DNA of 64,000 nt from G963665925 sp963678925 (GCA_963678925.1 OY787533.1:2976001-3040000); one strand, 5' to 3'; positions 1-9,258 are shown, counted from the first letter of the stretch. Numbers and translations are program-made. The notes: generated by a model from the letters alone, not told the origin.

Positions 1-312
1 ATCATTCTACTTGCGGAAGGTGTTGGAAAGCCATATGAATGGGCAGATAAAATCAGAGAGAAGACAGGCGTTGAAGTCAGAGTATCTGTAATTGGATACC
101 TTCAAAGAGGCGGAACGCCAACAGCATTTGATAGAATTCTTGCGAGCCGTATGGGTGCTGCAGCCATTGAACTTCTTTTAGAAGGCAAAGCTGGACGTGC
201 ACTGGGGATCAGAGGCAATGACATTGTTGATCTTGATATTGATGATGCGCTTGAAATGCATAAGTCTATCGACAAGAAAATGCTTGAGACTGCAAATCAG
301 CTGTCTATTTAA
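1..312 (+). CDS. pfkA: 6-phosphofructokinase, C-terminal part (5' end outside window)
   Basis: Only the last 103 codons are present, open at the left edge and ending with TAA at 310-312. The segment reads as the end of the ATP-dependent phosphofructokinase family: a Val-Ile-Gly-Tyr-Leu-Gln-Arg-Gly-Gly stretch (residues about 30-39 of the fragment) contains the conserved sugar-phosphate-binding Arg, followed by the family's Pro-Thr-Ala-Phe-Asp-Arg motif. The enzyme phosphorylates fructose 6-phosphate in the cytoplasm. It lies 57 bp upstream of pyruvate kinase, the usual pfkA-pyk order in Firmicutes, so the two are probably co-transcribed. The start and ATP site cannot be seen. Confidence 0.93.
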   Translation: MILLAEGVGKPYEWADKIREKTGVEVRVSVIGYLQRGGTPTAFDRILASRMGAAAIELLLEGKAGRALGIRGNDIVDLDIDDALEMHKSIDKKMLETANQLSI

Positions 313-369
313 TGAATTTGTTTAATTGCGCGTGCATGTGCATTCATAAGGGAAAAAAGGAGTGTCTTG

Positions 370-2127
370 ATGAAGAAAACTAAAATCGTATGTACGATTG
401 GTCCAGCGAGTGAAAAGAAAGAAATTTTTACAGAACTTGTAAAAAATGGTCTTAATGTAGCAAGAATGAACTTTTCGCACGGAGATCACGCTGAACACCT
501 TGCTAGAATTGAAACAGTGAAAGAAGTTCGTGACGAGCTGGATGTTCCTGTATCAATTCTTCTGGACACAAAAGGTCCTGAAATCCGTACAGGTAAGTTC
601 AGTGTACCAGTTGTTGATCTAGTAGAAGGTCAAGAATTCACACTGACAACAGAAGAATACATGGGTGATCAGAATAAGTGTCAGATTTCTTACGAGGGAC
701 TTCCAAAAGACGTTGTTCCAGGAAACATGATTCTTATTGATGATGGCCTTGTTGGCCTTGAAGTTGTTGAAGTAAAAGGCAACGACATTGTTACAAAGGT
801 TCTGAATGGCGGTCCTGTCAAGAACCATAAGGGTGTAAACGTACCAGGCGTTTCAATCAATCTGCCTGCAGTAACACCTAAGGACGAAGCGGATATCAAG
901 TTCGGTATTGAAAATGGTATTGACTTCATTGCAGCTTCTTTCATCAGAAAGGCTGCTGACGTTCTTGAAATCAGAAAGATTCTTGAAGAAAACAATGCAC
1001 ACGATGTGCATATCATTTCTAAAATTGAAAACCAGGAAGGTCTTGATAATCTAGAAGAAATTCTTGAAGTATCAGATGGCCTCATGGTAGCACGTGGTGA
1101 CCTTGGTGTTGAAATTCCAACAGAGCAGGTGCCACTGGCTCAAAAGCTTATGATCAAGCGCTGCAACGAAATGGGCAAGCCGGTTATTACAGCAACACAA
1201 ATGCTTGACTCTATGATCCGTAACCCACGTCCTACACGTGCGGAAACTACAGACGTTGCAAATGCAATCTTTGATGGTACAGATGCAATCATGCTTTCTG
1301 GCGAGACTGCTGCGGGTAAATATCCTGTTGAAGCGGTTAAGACAATGGCTGTAATCGCGACAGCTGCAGAAGGCTCTCTTGATTACGAATCAGTACTTAA
1401 GAATGTCCAAGCTTCAAAAACAGATGATACAGTGACATATGCAGTTTCTCACGCGACTGTGAACACGGCAATGGACCTGAACGCTTCTGCAATCATTACT
1501 GCAACATCATCTGGATTTACAGCTAGAAAAATTTCAAGATTCCGTCCAAGTGCGCCGGTTATTGCTGCAACATCATCTGACAAGGTGAGAAGAAAAATGA
1601 ATCTTGTTTGGGGTGTACAGACAGTTAAAATTGAAAATGCAACAAGCACAGATGAAGTTTTCGACCTGGCGCTTGAAGCATCTCGTGACGCTGGCTATGT
1701 TAAGAAGGGTGATCTGGTTGTTATGTCTGCTGGTGTTCCAGTAGGCGTTGCCGGTGCTACAAACCTTATGAAGGTTCACCTTGTAGGTGAAGTTCTGATT
1801 AAAGGTACTGGTGTTGGCAAAGACTCTCTTGTAGGAAAAATTGCAATTGTGCGCTCACCTGAAGAAGCTGCAGCCAAGTTCAACGATGGTGATATCCTAG
1901 TTACAAACGCTACAGACAAAGACCTGATGCCATTTGTTGAAAAAGCATCAGCACTGATTGTTGAAGAAGGCGGATACACGTCACATGCGGCAATCGTTGC
2001 ACTTTCATTGAAAATCCCAGCTGTTGTAGGCGCTAAGAAAGCTACAGAGCTTCTAAAAGATGGGGAAACAGTGACAATCGATGCTCAAAAGGGCATTGTT
2101 TACGAAGGCGAAGCTAGAATCCTTTAG
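370..2127 (+). CDS. pyk: pyruvate kinase with C-terminal PEP-utilizing domain
   Basis: This 585-residue enzyme makes pyruvate and ATP from phosphoenolpyruvate and ADP in the cytoplasm. The N-terminus (Lys-Thr-Lys-Ile-Val-Cys-Thr-Ile-Gly-Pro-Ala) and the active-site block with Met-Val-Ala-Arg-Gly-Asp-Leu-Gly-Val-Glu (about residue 240) are classical. After the pyruvate-kinase C-domain the protein carries the extra PEP-synthase-type swivelling domain (about residues 480-585) with the His of the Gly-Tyr-Thr-Ser-His-Ala-Ala-Ile motif, as in Bacillus and many Clostridia; this explains the length of about 585 rather than 470. ATG at 370 is chosen over the TTG at 367 because AAAGGAG at 356-362 is 7 nt upstream of it. 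A strong terminator follows. Confidence 0.97.
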   Translation: MKKTKIVCTIGPASEKKEIFTELVKNGLNVARMNFSHGDHAEHLARIETVKEVRDELDVPVSILLDTKGPEIRTGKFSVPVVDLVEGQEFTLTTEEYMGDQNKCQISYEGLPKDVVPGNMILIDDGLVGLEVVEVKGNDIVTKVLNGGPVKNHKGVNVPGVSINLPAVTPKDEADIKFGIENGIDFIAASFIRKAADVLEIRKILEENNAHDVHIISKIENQEGLDNLEEILEVSDGLMVARGDLGVEIPTEQVPLAQKLMIKRCNEMGKPVITATQMLDSMIRNPRPTRAETTDVANAIFDGTDAIMLSGETAAGKYPVEAVKTMAVIATAAEGSLDYESVLKNVQASKTDDTVTYAVSHATVNTAMDLNASAIITATSSGFTARKISRFRPSAPVIAATSSDKVRRKMNLVWGVQTVKIENATSTDEVFDLALEASRDAGYVKKGDLVVMSAGVPVGVAGATNLMKVHLVGEVLIKGTGVGKDSLVGKIAIVRSPEEAAAKFNDGDILVTNATDKDLMPFVEKASALIVEEGGYTSHAAIVALSLKIPAVVGAKKATELLKDGETVTIDAQKGIVYEGEARIL

Positions 2128-2196
2128 TGGATTGGTGAAACCGTAAATTGAAATATGAAAGACTTCAGAGCTGGTTCACAGGCTCTGGATAAAATG

Positions 2197-2247
2197 AATC
2201 CAGCGGATGATGCATATCTTAACATATGCGCATACGCTGGATTTTTT
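2197..2247 (+). terminator. Rho-independent terminator after pyk
   Basis: AATCCAGCG (2197-2205) pairs perfectly with CGCTGGATT (2235-2243). An inner GCATAT/ATATGC stem sits inside it, and a run of T follows. It ends the pfkA-pyk transcript. Confidence 0.88.
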
Positions 2248-2310
2248 ATATCCTGGAAATTCTATCACCAAGGTACAAAATCGTGTGATAGGCAAGGGCA
2301 GACTCAAATT

Positions 2311-2339
2311 TTGATACAGGTCCATTCTTCGGGTATAAA
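2311..2339 (+). promoter_or_regulatory. sigma-70-type promoter for the binding-protein/kinase pair
   Basis: TTGATA (2311-2316), a 17-bp spacer and TATAAA (2334-2339), 60 bp before the lipoprotein gene at 2400. Confidence 0.7.
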
Positions 2340-2399
2340 ATGCATTAACCTAAACCATAGAGGGTATATATTGAGAAATAAGGAAATGGAGGTGATTCT

Positions 2400-3440
2400 A
2401 TGAGCTTGTCCCTAAAAGAGATATCAAAGAAATTTCTGCTGTGCTTTCTGATCTGTTTTCTCTTAATAGGGGCGCTTATAGGCTGTGCCGCCAATCCAGA
2501 TGCAGATGAGGCAAGAGTTCCCACAGCAGACACTGCGGCAGAAAATGATTCTGATAAGAATGATGAAAGCGATGCTTCTGAAAAAAAGCCCGATGAAACA
2601 CATCAAGATGACTTTCTATCACACCTGACTGAAACCGAAATCAAATACGTGGAGGCAGTTGGAGGGACGGGTGCGATTCGCTTTGGGACACGCATAAACA
2701 GTTCAATTTATGAAGTGCTTGACGATGGCAGCAAGGCTGGATTCCATTACAAGCTAGCGCTTTCATTTGCTGAGGCCTTGGGACTGGAAGCTGAGTTTGT
2801 CATATTCACCTTTGAAGATTATTTTAAGGTGGACGGTGACTTTCCCGTAGGGGTAAAGATCATCGAAGATGAGTTTTATAACCCGGATATATTTGAGGAA
2901 GTCCTCATTATAGCAGACAACTTGACCATGACACCCTGGCGAAAACGCATGATGTCCTTTTCTGAGATAATTCCGGTGGGTGTTGTCGTACTTACATCCG
3001 GTGAATACTATGTGGATACTTTCGATGATTTGAAATCCAAGACCATTGCTGTTGTTGCAAAAACAACCTATGAGCAAATCGCACTTGATTTGAGTGTGTC
3101 TGAAAATCTGGATCTGAAATTCATTTTTGTAGAGTCCAGTGATCTCGCCCTAGAAAAGCTGATGACAGGAGAGGTTGATTTTACATTAAAGGACAGCAAT
3201 ACTGCCTTTCATGACTTGAAAAACCACCCTGAACTGAATGTGAACATGGCTGTTGGTGCGGTGGGACAGGCAGCGTGGGCAATGAAACGCGACAATGTTG
3301 TGCTTCAGGGCATAGTTGATAAGTACATGGACTATGCACTGGAAACGGGCATTATGGATGATATCTGGGAAGAGGAAATGGGCATATCCCTGCTTTCATA
3401 TTCGAAGTTTCTAAATGTGCTTGAAAAGGACAATGAATGA
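2400..3440 (+). CDS. extracytoplasmic solute-binding lipoprotein (family 3-like)
   Basis: A 346-residue protein with a lipoprotein signal peptide: basic start, hydrophobic core, then lipobox Leu-Ile-Gly-Cys (Cys about residue 29). An acidic, low-complexity linker (about 31-65) rich in Asp, Glu and Lys follows, then a domain resembling bacterial extracellular solute-binding family 3 (amino-acid-type), including a second-lobe segment with Lys-Ser-Lys-Thr-Ile-Ala-Val-Val-Ala. GGAGGTGAT lies just before the ATG. No ABC permease or ATPase is adjacent. Instead the gene overlaps a membrane histidine kinase, so the protein may act as a sensor subunit that presents ligand to the kinase rather than as a transporter part; that role is inference from context. 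Ligand unknown. Confidence 0.8.
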   Translation: MSLSLKEISKKFLLCFLICFLLIGALIGCAANPDADEARVPTADTAAENDSDKNDESDASEKKPDETHQDDFLSHLTETEIKYVEAVGGTGAIRFGTRINSSIYEVLDDGSKAGFHYKLALSFAEALGLEAEFVIFTFEDYFKVDGDFPVGVKIIEDEFYNPDIFEEVLIIADNLTMTPWRKRMMSFSEIIPVGVVVLTSGEYYVDTFDDLKSKTIAVVAKTTYEQIALDLSVSENLDLKFIFVESSDLALEKLMTGEVDFTLKDSNTAFHDLKNHPELNVNMAVGAVGQAAWAMKRDNVVLQGIVDKYMDYALETGIMDDIWEEEMGISLLSYSKFLNVLEKDNE

Positions 3441-4962
3441 ACATATTGTAGGTGATCGTATGAGATATCGTATGCGTCTTCAAATGAATATAGTGCCGAT
3501 TTTGCTGCTTTCTGTGCTCATTGTGACATTGAGTTTTATCACACTTCTGACAACGAGAACCGACGCATTTCAGGAGAATATCATGCGATATCGGCTGCGT
3601 GTTGTGTATGAGTTTTCAAAGGCGGAGTACGATACGCTTGAGCGTGTCAATTTGCTGGAATCAGCACGTTATGTCAATGAATCGAAAGAACGGATATTTG
3701 ATTTTATTGAGGGCACAGAAATTCCAGGTGGCCACTTTCGGATTTTTGATTCCGATGGGGAGGCCATATACGTGGCGAATGGTGAAAAGCTCATTCCAGA
3801 ACAGGACTCTGCGCGCCAGGGGCTAAGCTCTGGACGCAGTTCGGAAAATACTCTGATACGTTATCAAATCGGTTCTAAGGACTACCTTATCATGTACGAT
3901 TATCTGGAGTCATGGGACTGGTATATTGTGGTCGTAGCAGATCGGAGCATTGTCTATAAGGATGTTGACAGGGCGGTTCTGCTTTCGGTCCTCTACGGAT
4001 TCATTGCAGTCGCGGTAGCGCTTTTTTCCATCCACCTGATTACACGGAGCATTTCAAAGCCTGTAGAAAATATGACCCAGACTGCGCTTGCAATGCGCGA
4101 TGGCGAGTATAGTGCGCGGGTAAGCATAGAAAGCGAGGACGAGCTTGGAGAGCTGGCTGAAGCCTTTAACAGCATGGCAAAAGATATCGAGGACAACTTC
4201 ACACAAATCAGGGCCAAATCAGAGAGTCTGTCCCTGCTGGCTTCCTTTGCAGCAGGCATGGCCCATGACCTGAAAACACCGCTGGGGAATTCAAACACCG
4301 TGATTTCCTATATGGACAAGGAGCTTAATGCGCTCATGCAGGCATATGAAGATGGCAAGCTCTCCAATGTGATGATGAAGCAGTATTTTAAAGAAGCCAC
4401 AGATGCCATTTCCATTTTGACAAAAAACATGAACCAGGCTACAGAGCTTGTTTCCGGATACAAGACGGTTTCTGTAGACCAGCTGAACCGTGAAAAGAGA
4501 TGGGTGGATCTTTATGAGTATATCGATGAGATTATTCACACCCTGAAACCGAGAATAAGAAAGGCCAATGTCATTGTTGAAAACAGGGTAGATGAGGATA
4601 TTCACATTTGGACCTATCCCGGTGCCATATCACAAATCATGACCAACCTGATTCTCAATTCCATCGTCCACGGGTTCGAAAATACCCGGTCTGGAAAAAT
4701 CGAAATTGAGGCGAGGCGGGAAGATCCTTACATTGTCGTTATATACAGAGATGATGGGAGTGGGATTTCCGAAGAGAATATTCAGCATATCTATGATGCC
4801 TTTTTCACTACCAAACACGATAAGGGCGGCAGCGGTCTTGGCATGCACATTATCTACAATCTGGTAAAATCCCTTCTTGGCGGCACGGTCAAGTGCGAGA
4901 GCAAGCTAGGTGAAGGGGTTAGGTTTACAATAGTTTTCCCGGATGAATCCCACATTTCATGA
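3433..4962 (+). CDS. membrane sensor histidine kinase (HAMP, HisKA, HATPase)
   Basis: A 509-residue sensor kinase: membrane segment at about 21-40, extracytoplasmic sensing domain (about 45-180), second membrane segment (about 182-203), HAMP (about 205-255), H-box Ala-His-Asp-Leu-Lys-Thr-Pro-Leu with His about 278, then a C-terminal ATPase domain with N-box Asn-Leu-Ile-Leu-Asn-Ser-Ile, Asp-Asp-Gly-Ser-Gly (G1) and Gly-Ser-Gly-Leu-Gly (G2). Its ATG at 3433 overlaps the preceding lipoprotein gene by 8 bp, suggesting translational coupling; ATG 3460, preceded by AGGTGAT, is an alternative. No response regulator gene is nearby, so the output partner is encoded elsewhere. Confidence 0.9.
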   Translation: MNEHIVGDRMRYRMRLQMNIVPILLLSVLIVTLSFITLLTTRTDAFQENIMRYRLRVVYEFSKAEYDTLERVNLLESARYVNESKERIFDFIEGTEIPGGHFRIFDSDGEAIYVANGEKLIPEQDSARQGLSSGRSSENTLIRYQIGSKDYLIMYDYLESWDWYIVVVADRSIVYKDVDRAVLLSVLYGFIAVAVALFSIHLITRSISKPVENMTQTALAMRDGEYSARVSIESEDELGELAEAFNSMAKDIEDNFTQIRAKSESLSLLASFAAGMAHDLKTPLGNSNTVISYMDKELNALMQAYEDGKLSNVMMKQYFKEATDAISILTKNMNQATELVSGYKTVSVDQLNREKRWVDLYEYIDEIIHTLKPRIRKANVIVENRVDEDIHIWTYPGAISQIMTNLILNSIVHGFENTRSGKIEIEARREDPYIVVIYRDDGSGISEENIQHIYDAFFTTKHDKGGSGLGMHIIYNLVKSLLGGTVKCESKLGEGVRFTIVFPDESHIS

Positions 4963-4999
4963 TAAAATAGTCTCTGAGATTATGTTAGGAGTGAAATGA

Positions 5000-5413
5000 A
5001 TGTACAAGCATGATGCGGTCATTAGACCGAGATATGAAGAAACAGATCAGATGGGTGTTATTTATCATGGAAATTACTATACATGGTTTGAGGTGGGACG
5101 GTCGACTTTTTTCAGATCCCTTGGATACACCTATAAACGTCTCGAGGCAGAAGGAATCATATTGCCGGTTGTCGAAAGCGGATGCAGGCATATCAAACCT
5201 GCTCTTTACGATGAGGAGGTTCTGATAAGAACCCATGTGGCATCACAAAAAGGTGTACGTATTGAGTTTAAATATGAAGTGCTCAGAAAGGAAGACGAGG
5301 CGCTTCTAGCAGAGGGCAGAACACTGCATGCCTTTGTTGGAAGAGATTTGAAGCCGCTGAGAATCCGTGACTTGAGCGAGGAATTCAGGGCCGTGCTCGA
5401 ACGTATAAAATAG
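5000..5413 (+). CDS. acyl-CoA thioesterase, YbgC/FadM (4-hydroxybenzoyl-CoA thioesterase) family
   Basis: A 137-residue single hotdog-fold protein. The N-terminal Arg-Tyr-Glu-Glu-Thr-Asp-Gln-Met-Gly-Val motif followed by His-Gly-Asn-Tyr and Trp-Phe-Glu-Val-Gly-Arg is the signature of YbgC/FadM thioesterases; the Asp of Thr-Asp-Gln-Met is the usual catalytic acid. These enzymes hydrolyse short- to medium-chain acyl-CoA thioesters in the cytoplasm; the substrate cannot be told from sequence. GGAG at 4988-4991 sets the ATG. It stands alone, convergent with the gene at 5471 and separated from it by a bidirectional terminator. Confidence 0.9.
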   Translation: MYKHDAVIRPRYEETDQMGVIYHGNYYTWFEVGRSTFFRSLGYTYKRLEAEGIILPVVESGCRHIKPALYDEEVLIRTHVASQKGVRIEFKYEVLRKEDEALLAEGRTLHAFVGRDLKPLRIRDLSEEFRAVLERIK

Positions 5414-5421
5414 CCATAAGA

Positions 5422-5458
5422 AAAGCGCTGTCATCAGAAAAGTTGATGACAGCGCTTT
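5422..5458. terminator. bidirectional terminator
   Basis: A perfect 15-bp stem, AAAGCGCTGTCATCA (5422-5436) against 5444-5458, with a 7-nt loop, between convergent genes. Confidence 0.85.
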
Positions 5459-5470
5459 GTTTGTATTTTG

Positions 5471-6841
5471 TTACTGCTCCATATTGATGTAACGGTCCGG
5501 TTTAAATGTTTCACCCAGTGTGTATGTGAACAGCGTGCCGTCCTGTGAAGACACAGTTTGCAGTTGAATCTGATCGACACCAGGCAGGGAGCACATGGAC
5601 TGGACGATACTGTCCATCATCAGCTGGCCCATCTTGGCGTTGCCTTCATAGGCATCAAACACAGAATCGCTGAGTGTAAGTGTAAGAACATCATTTTCAA
5701 GTTTTGCCCCTTCAAGCTCAACCTCAGGTGGGACAGGGCTGAGTAAAGCGTCTTGGCCCATCGTGCTGCGTTGAAGCTCTTTAAAGAGGTCTGGAGCTGT
5801 TACAGCAGATTCAGATTCAAGAGGAAGGAGATACATGTGTGCAGATTCTGTGAGCAGGCCCATATAAATCTTTGCACTTTCTGGTCTTGGATAGGTCTTT
5901 CTCAGATCGAAACCGTTCAGCGGTGTTGTATCCTTGTTGTCCACTGAGAACTTGACGTATGAGACGTTCTCAATATGTGTCATGGTATTGATGAGAGAAT
6001 GCATCATGAGGAAAGTGTCATCCTCATTCAATGTAAACGGCCCATTCTCATAGCTGTTTGTTTCAAGACGAACCACTTCTGTTTCCGTAGAAAAACGGGC
6101 AGCAGGCACATAAGGCGCCGGTGATACAGGATCCAGACCGCTATTTTGTCCAGGTCCATCGCGAAGGGCATTGAGGGTTGTGCGGATAAGATTGCCTGAA
6201 TAGTTGATTTCACGGGATACAGGAACGAGATACTCGCGTGTTGTATCGGTGAAATAAAGGGTAAGTATCTTATTGCGATTATCCGGTTTTGCTTTGGTAC
6301 TGTTATATGTAAAACTGTCACTATAGTAGCTTGCGTTTGCAGTCATTTCAAAATCGCTTTTCAACTGGTCGCTGCCTGATTGAATTGACAGCTGATAATG
6401 CCCAGTATTCAATTCAAGTGCTTCCTTGGAGATGGATACATTCAAATTGAGGGTGTCATCTGTGATTGTGTACGTACATAGGCTTTTAAAGCCGTCAGCA
6501 TCAATCTTCTTTGCAATGCTGCCGATAGCGTCGCCGCTGTTTGTATAGATGTCGATTTCAAAGGTGTCGAGAATCTTGAGAATGGTTTCGGTTTCAAGTC
6601 CGCGCGCGCCCGTAAAAGAAATGTCGATCGCCTCAGGGTTGTATAAATAGTTTTCGGATACACCCGCGTAAGTAAGCTGATATGTCTTTTCGTTTTCTGT
6701 TTCTTCAGGAACGGTTTCTTGGGGTTCATCAGCTTCAGGGAAACTGATGTTCAGGTTGAGAATATCTGTGTTAATGGGTACGGCTGATGCTGTGAATGCA
6801 ATGATGAGTATTAGAAGCACATTGGCTAATATTCGCGACAT
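5471..6841 (-). CDS. exported GerMN-domain protein
   Basis: A 456-residue protein with an N-terminal signal/anchor segment (about 5-20, ending Ala-Ser-Ala-Val-Pro) and an acidic linker. Two GerMN-type repeats lie in the C-terminal half (about 225-320 and 345-445). Both show the family pattern of a beta strand with Tyr-Leu-Val/Leu-Pro, a helix ending Leu...Gly-Pro/Gly, and a Leu-Pro-Gly-Val element near the end. GerMN domains occur in the spore germination protein GerM and in cell-envelope proteins; the exact role here is unknown. GGGAGG precedes the ATG. The region between the signal and the first repeat (about 50-190) looks like a beta-rich Ig-like spore-germination domain, which is inference. 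Confidence 0.75.
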   Translation of the reverse strand: MSRILANVLLILIIAFTASAVPINTDILNLNISFPEADEPQETVPEETENEKTYQLTYAGVSENYLYNPEAIDISFTGARGLETETILKILDTFEIDIYTNSGDAIGSIAKKIDADGFKSLCTYTITDDTLNLNVSISKEALELNTGHYQLSIQSGSDQLKSDFEMTANASYYSDSFTYNSTKAKPDNRNKILTLYFTDTTREYLVPVSREINYSGNLIRTTLNALRDGPGQNSGLDPVSPAPYVPAARFSTETEVVRLETNSYENGPFTLNEDDTFLMMHSLINTMTHIENVSYVKFSVDNKDTTPLNGFDLRKTYPRPESAKIYMGLLTESAHMYLLPLESESAVTAPDLFKELQRSTMGQDALLSPVPPEVELEGAKLENDVLTLTLSDSVFDAYEGNAKMGQLMMDSIVQSMCSLPGVDQIQLQTVSSQDGTLFTYTLGETFKPDRYINMEQ

Positions 6842-6929
6842 AAAATCCTCCCTGTGTATTTTCCCGATTCAAAGCATATTTGCCAGATTCTATCGGGTAA
6901 CGATGTCTAAGACTATTATAAAATAATTA

Positions 6930-6958
6930 TTGAATTAATGCCATTGGTGATATATATT
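6930..6958 (+). promoter_or_regulatory. probable sigma-70 promoter for the methyltransferase gene
   Basis: TTGAAT (6930-6935), 17-bp spacer, TATATT (6953-6958), 75 bp before the chosen start at 7033. Confidence 0.5.
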
Positions 6959-7032
6959 TTATGTTGAGCTTTTAATAGCTCAAAGAATTGAAAAAGCTTA
7001 GCTTGAGAAAATTCAGGCTGGAGGGAAGATAT

Positions 7033-8400
7033 ATGAGCATACCAGTAGAGAAAAATCAGGAAATTGAAATCGATATTACAAGTATGGGAGAAGCAGGAGA
7101 AGGCATAGGGAAGATTGATGGTTTTACCGTTTTCGTTCAGGATGCCATAGTGGGTGACCGCGTTCTTGCTAAGCTCATAAAGGTTAAGAAGGCCTATGCA
7201 GTTGGAAAGCTTCTGAGAATACTTGAGCCTTCTGATGATAGAACCCAGCCCCCTTGCCCATATGCGGAAAAATGCGGAGGCTGTCAGATACAGCATATGA
7301 CCTACCATGCTCAGCTAAGACAGAAACATGATTTTGTACAGTCCGCACTTGAGAGGATTGCGAAGATAGATGTAGAGGCCCAACCTGTCATTGGGATGGA
7401 TGAGCCATTCAGATACAGAAACAAGGGACAGTATCCGGTGGGCGGCGATGAAACAAGGCCGCTGATTGGGTTTTACAGGGCGAGAAGCCATGATGTCATT
7501 GATGTGAAAGCCTGTCTGCTTCAAAGCGAGACGGCAGATGGGGTTGTTGAACTGATTCGTAAGGCGATTGTCGTTAACAAATGGAAGATTTATGATGAAA
7601 AAACACGCAAGGGTCTCCTAAGGCATGTTCTTATACGTTCAGCTTACAAGACTGGCGACATCATGATTGTATTTGTGGTGAATGGCGGCAAGCTGCCAGG
7701 CATGAAGAATCTGATAGACGCACTGACAAACGCCTATGATGAGGTGAAAAGCGTCATTATTAATGAGAACAAAAGCACTGGCAATCGCGTATTGGGGTAT
7801 AAAAACAAGACCATCTGGGGTGCCGATAAGATAACAGACTATATTGGGGATCTGAGCTTTGAGATTTCTCCGCTGTCATTCTTCCAGGTCAATCCTGTTC
7901 AGACGGAAAAGCTCTATGGAAAAGCCCTGGAGTTTGCTGAACTGACGGGTGAAGAGACGGTTTTTGACATTTACTGCGGCATTGGTTCGATCTCTCTCTT
8001 TCTTGCTCAGAAAGCAAAGCGGGTTATTGGTGTCGAAATTGTGGAAGACGCCATACTGGATGCACGCGCCAATGCACTAAGAAATGGACTGGACAACACC
8101 GAGTTTCACGTTGGGGCAGCTGAAACCCTTATTCCTGAGCTCTATGAAAAAGGCTACAAGGCGGACGTTGTGGTAGTCGACCCGCCAAGAAAGGGCTGTG
8201 ATCAGATTGTCCTAGAGACCATTGCCAACATGAAGCCAAAGCGTATTGTCTATGTTTCATGCAAGCCATCAACGCTGGCAAGAGATCTAAGAATTCTTGA
8301 AGACCTGGGCTACAAAACACAGCAGGTCCAGCCGGTTGACATGTTCCCGCATACGGGGCATGTGGAGACGGTGGTAGGGCTATATAAGAATAATATATAA
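7033..8400 (+). CDS. rlmD: 23S rRNA (uracil-5-)-methyltransferase, RlmD/RumA family
   Basis: A 455-residue SAM-dependent RNA m5U methyltransferase. An N-terminal TRAM domain (about 5-60) is followed by an iron-sulfur cysteine cluster Cys-x5-Cys-x2-Cys (residues about 75, 81, 84), a SAM-binding motif with Asp-Ile-Tyr-Cys-Gly-Ile-Gly-Ser, then Asp-Pro-Pro-Arg-Lys-Gly-Cys and the catalytic-Cys motif Tyr-Val-Ser-Cys-Lys-Pro. Members methylate 23S rRNA U1939 or U747 (or tRNA in relatives), and the target cannot be settled by eye. ATG 7033 is chosen because GGAGGG at 7020-7025 precedes it; an upstream in-frame start at 6988 has no such site. Confidence 0.93.
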   Translation: MSIPVEKNQEIEIDITSMGEAGEGIGKIDGFTVFVQDAIVGDRVLAKLIKVKKAYAVGKLLRILEPSDDRTQPPCPYAEKCGGCQIQHMTYHAQLRQKHDFVQSALERIAKIDVEAQPVIGMDEPFRYRNKGQYPVGGDETRPLIGFYRARSHDVIDVKACLLQSETADGVVELIRKAIVVNKWKIYDEKTRKGLLRHVLIRSAYKTGDIMIVFVVNGGKLPGMKNLIDALTNAYDEVKSVIINENKSTGNRVLGYKNKTIWGADKITDYIGDLSFEISPLSFFQVNPVQTEKLYGKALEFAELTGEETVFDIYCGIGSISLFLAQKAKRVIGVEIVEDAILDARANALRNGLDNTEFHVGAAETLIPELYEKGYKADVVVVDPPRKGCDQIVLETIANMKPKRIVYVSCKPSTLARDLRILEDLGYKTQQVQPVDMFPHTGHVETVVGLYKNNI

Positions 8401-8478
8401 ACAAGCAGAAGCCAAATTGTTTTAATAGGGTGCTTGTGTAGGTGGTTAAGAAAATAGTAATTTTGGAGGCATGGATAG

Positions 8479-8754
8479 ATGGCATCAAAAAAAACCATAG
8501 AAGTATATGAAGCGCTTCTTAAAAAGGGGTTTTCTGATGAATTTTGTAGAGAAGTCGCATATAAGTATATGAATACTGATTTCACTTCAAAACGAATGCT
8601 GGGCTATCTGAACGGGGTTACTCGACTGAGTGTTGAAGAAGTTGTCGATGAAATGTTTGCCATTATCAGCGACAGAGATCAAATAGTTGAAAAACATACA
8701 TCGGAGCATGCTCAAGCAAGGATAAACGAGGTATATCGCAATGGTTTATTGTGA
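8479..8754 (+). CDS. small conserved-looking protein of unknown function
   Basis: A 91-residue, mostly helical, charged protein without signal peptide or membrane segment. It has a clear ribosome site (TGGAGGC at 8464-8470, 9 nt before the ATG). The middle reads as two helices linked by Asn-Gly-Val-Thr-Arg-Leu-Ser. I do not recognise the family. It follows the methyltransferase gene by 78 bp with no obvious terminator between, so it may be co-transcribed. Its cytoplasmic location is inferred from the lack of export signals. Confidence 0.6.
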   Translation: MASKKTIEVYEALLKKGFSDEFCREVAYKYMNTDFTSKRMLGYLNGVTRLSVEEVVDEMFAIISDRDQIVEKHTSEHAQARINEVYRNGLL

Positions 8755-8929
8755 GTCATAGAACAATCCAGCTTTGAGTGTCAGGCACTGCTTTTAGAGT
8801 AAGCCTAAATGTGAGTCGGTGGTAGAGCTTGTGAAAGCATAGTTTGAGCTGGTTATAGCAATGACCTACACCAATATAGGATTATTGAATATTGAATTGC
8901 ATATGGTAATATAATGCTTGTCCAAACTT

Positions 8930-8962
8930 AAGAGCACCTGTCGTGAGATGGGTGCTCTTTTT
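8930..8962 (+). terminator. Rho-independent terminator
   Basis: AAGAGCACC (8930-8938) pairs with GGTGCTCTT (8951-8959), followed by T residues. It probably ends the rlmD/small-gene transcript. Confidence 0.8.
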
Positions 8963-9126
8963 GAATATGAAGTTTCACAAGCCCAAAAGAATATCGAAGA
9001 CGATAGCTGACAAAATTTCGGGCTGCAGTATGTATTCATGATAGAGAATCTTATTTGAGTTGATTAATTTTCAAATAGGGGAAAGATCATTTAAATCTAG
9101 TTGCTTATAAATTCAGTTACTATTTA

Positions 9127-9258
9127 ATGGATTCAGGGTATGAGAATGAAGACATTTGTTATGAAATATTTACACTCAATGAAATTTTTTCAATGATGAA
9201 GGTGACGAATAAATGGAGTTTTATGGATTGGAGCGAGTGTTTTAAAATAACTATTTAA
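9127..9258 (+). pseudogene. possible small gene or gene remnant (43 codons)
   Basis: The frame from ATG 9127 to TAA 9256-9258 reads 43 residues with ordinary amino-acid composition, and it stays open upstream to about 9078 (another 16 codons) after a TAG. There is no convincing ribosome site at ATG 9127. It may be the degraded tail of a lost gene at the edge of the sulfur island, or chance. Confidence 0.2.

Noticed and set aside
690..1085. 131-codon antisense frame inside pyk
   Set aside because: Antisense shadow of a conserved gene without its own signals.
2155..2403. 82-codon reading frame after pyk
   Set aside because: It runs through the pyk terminator and the promoter of the next gene, has no ribosome site, and resembles nothing.
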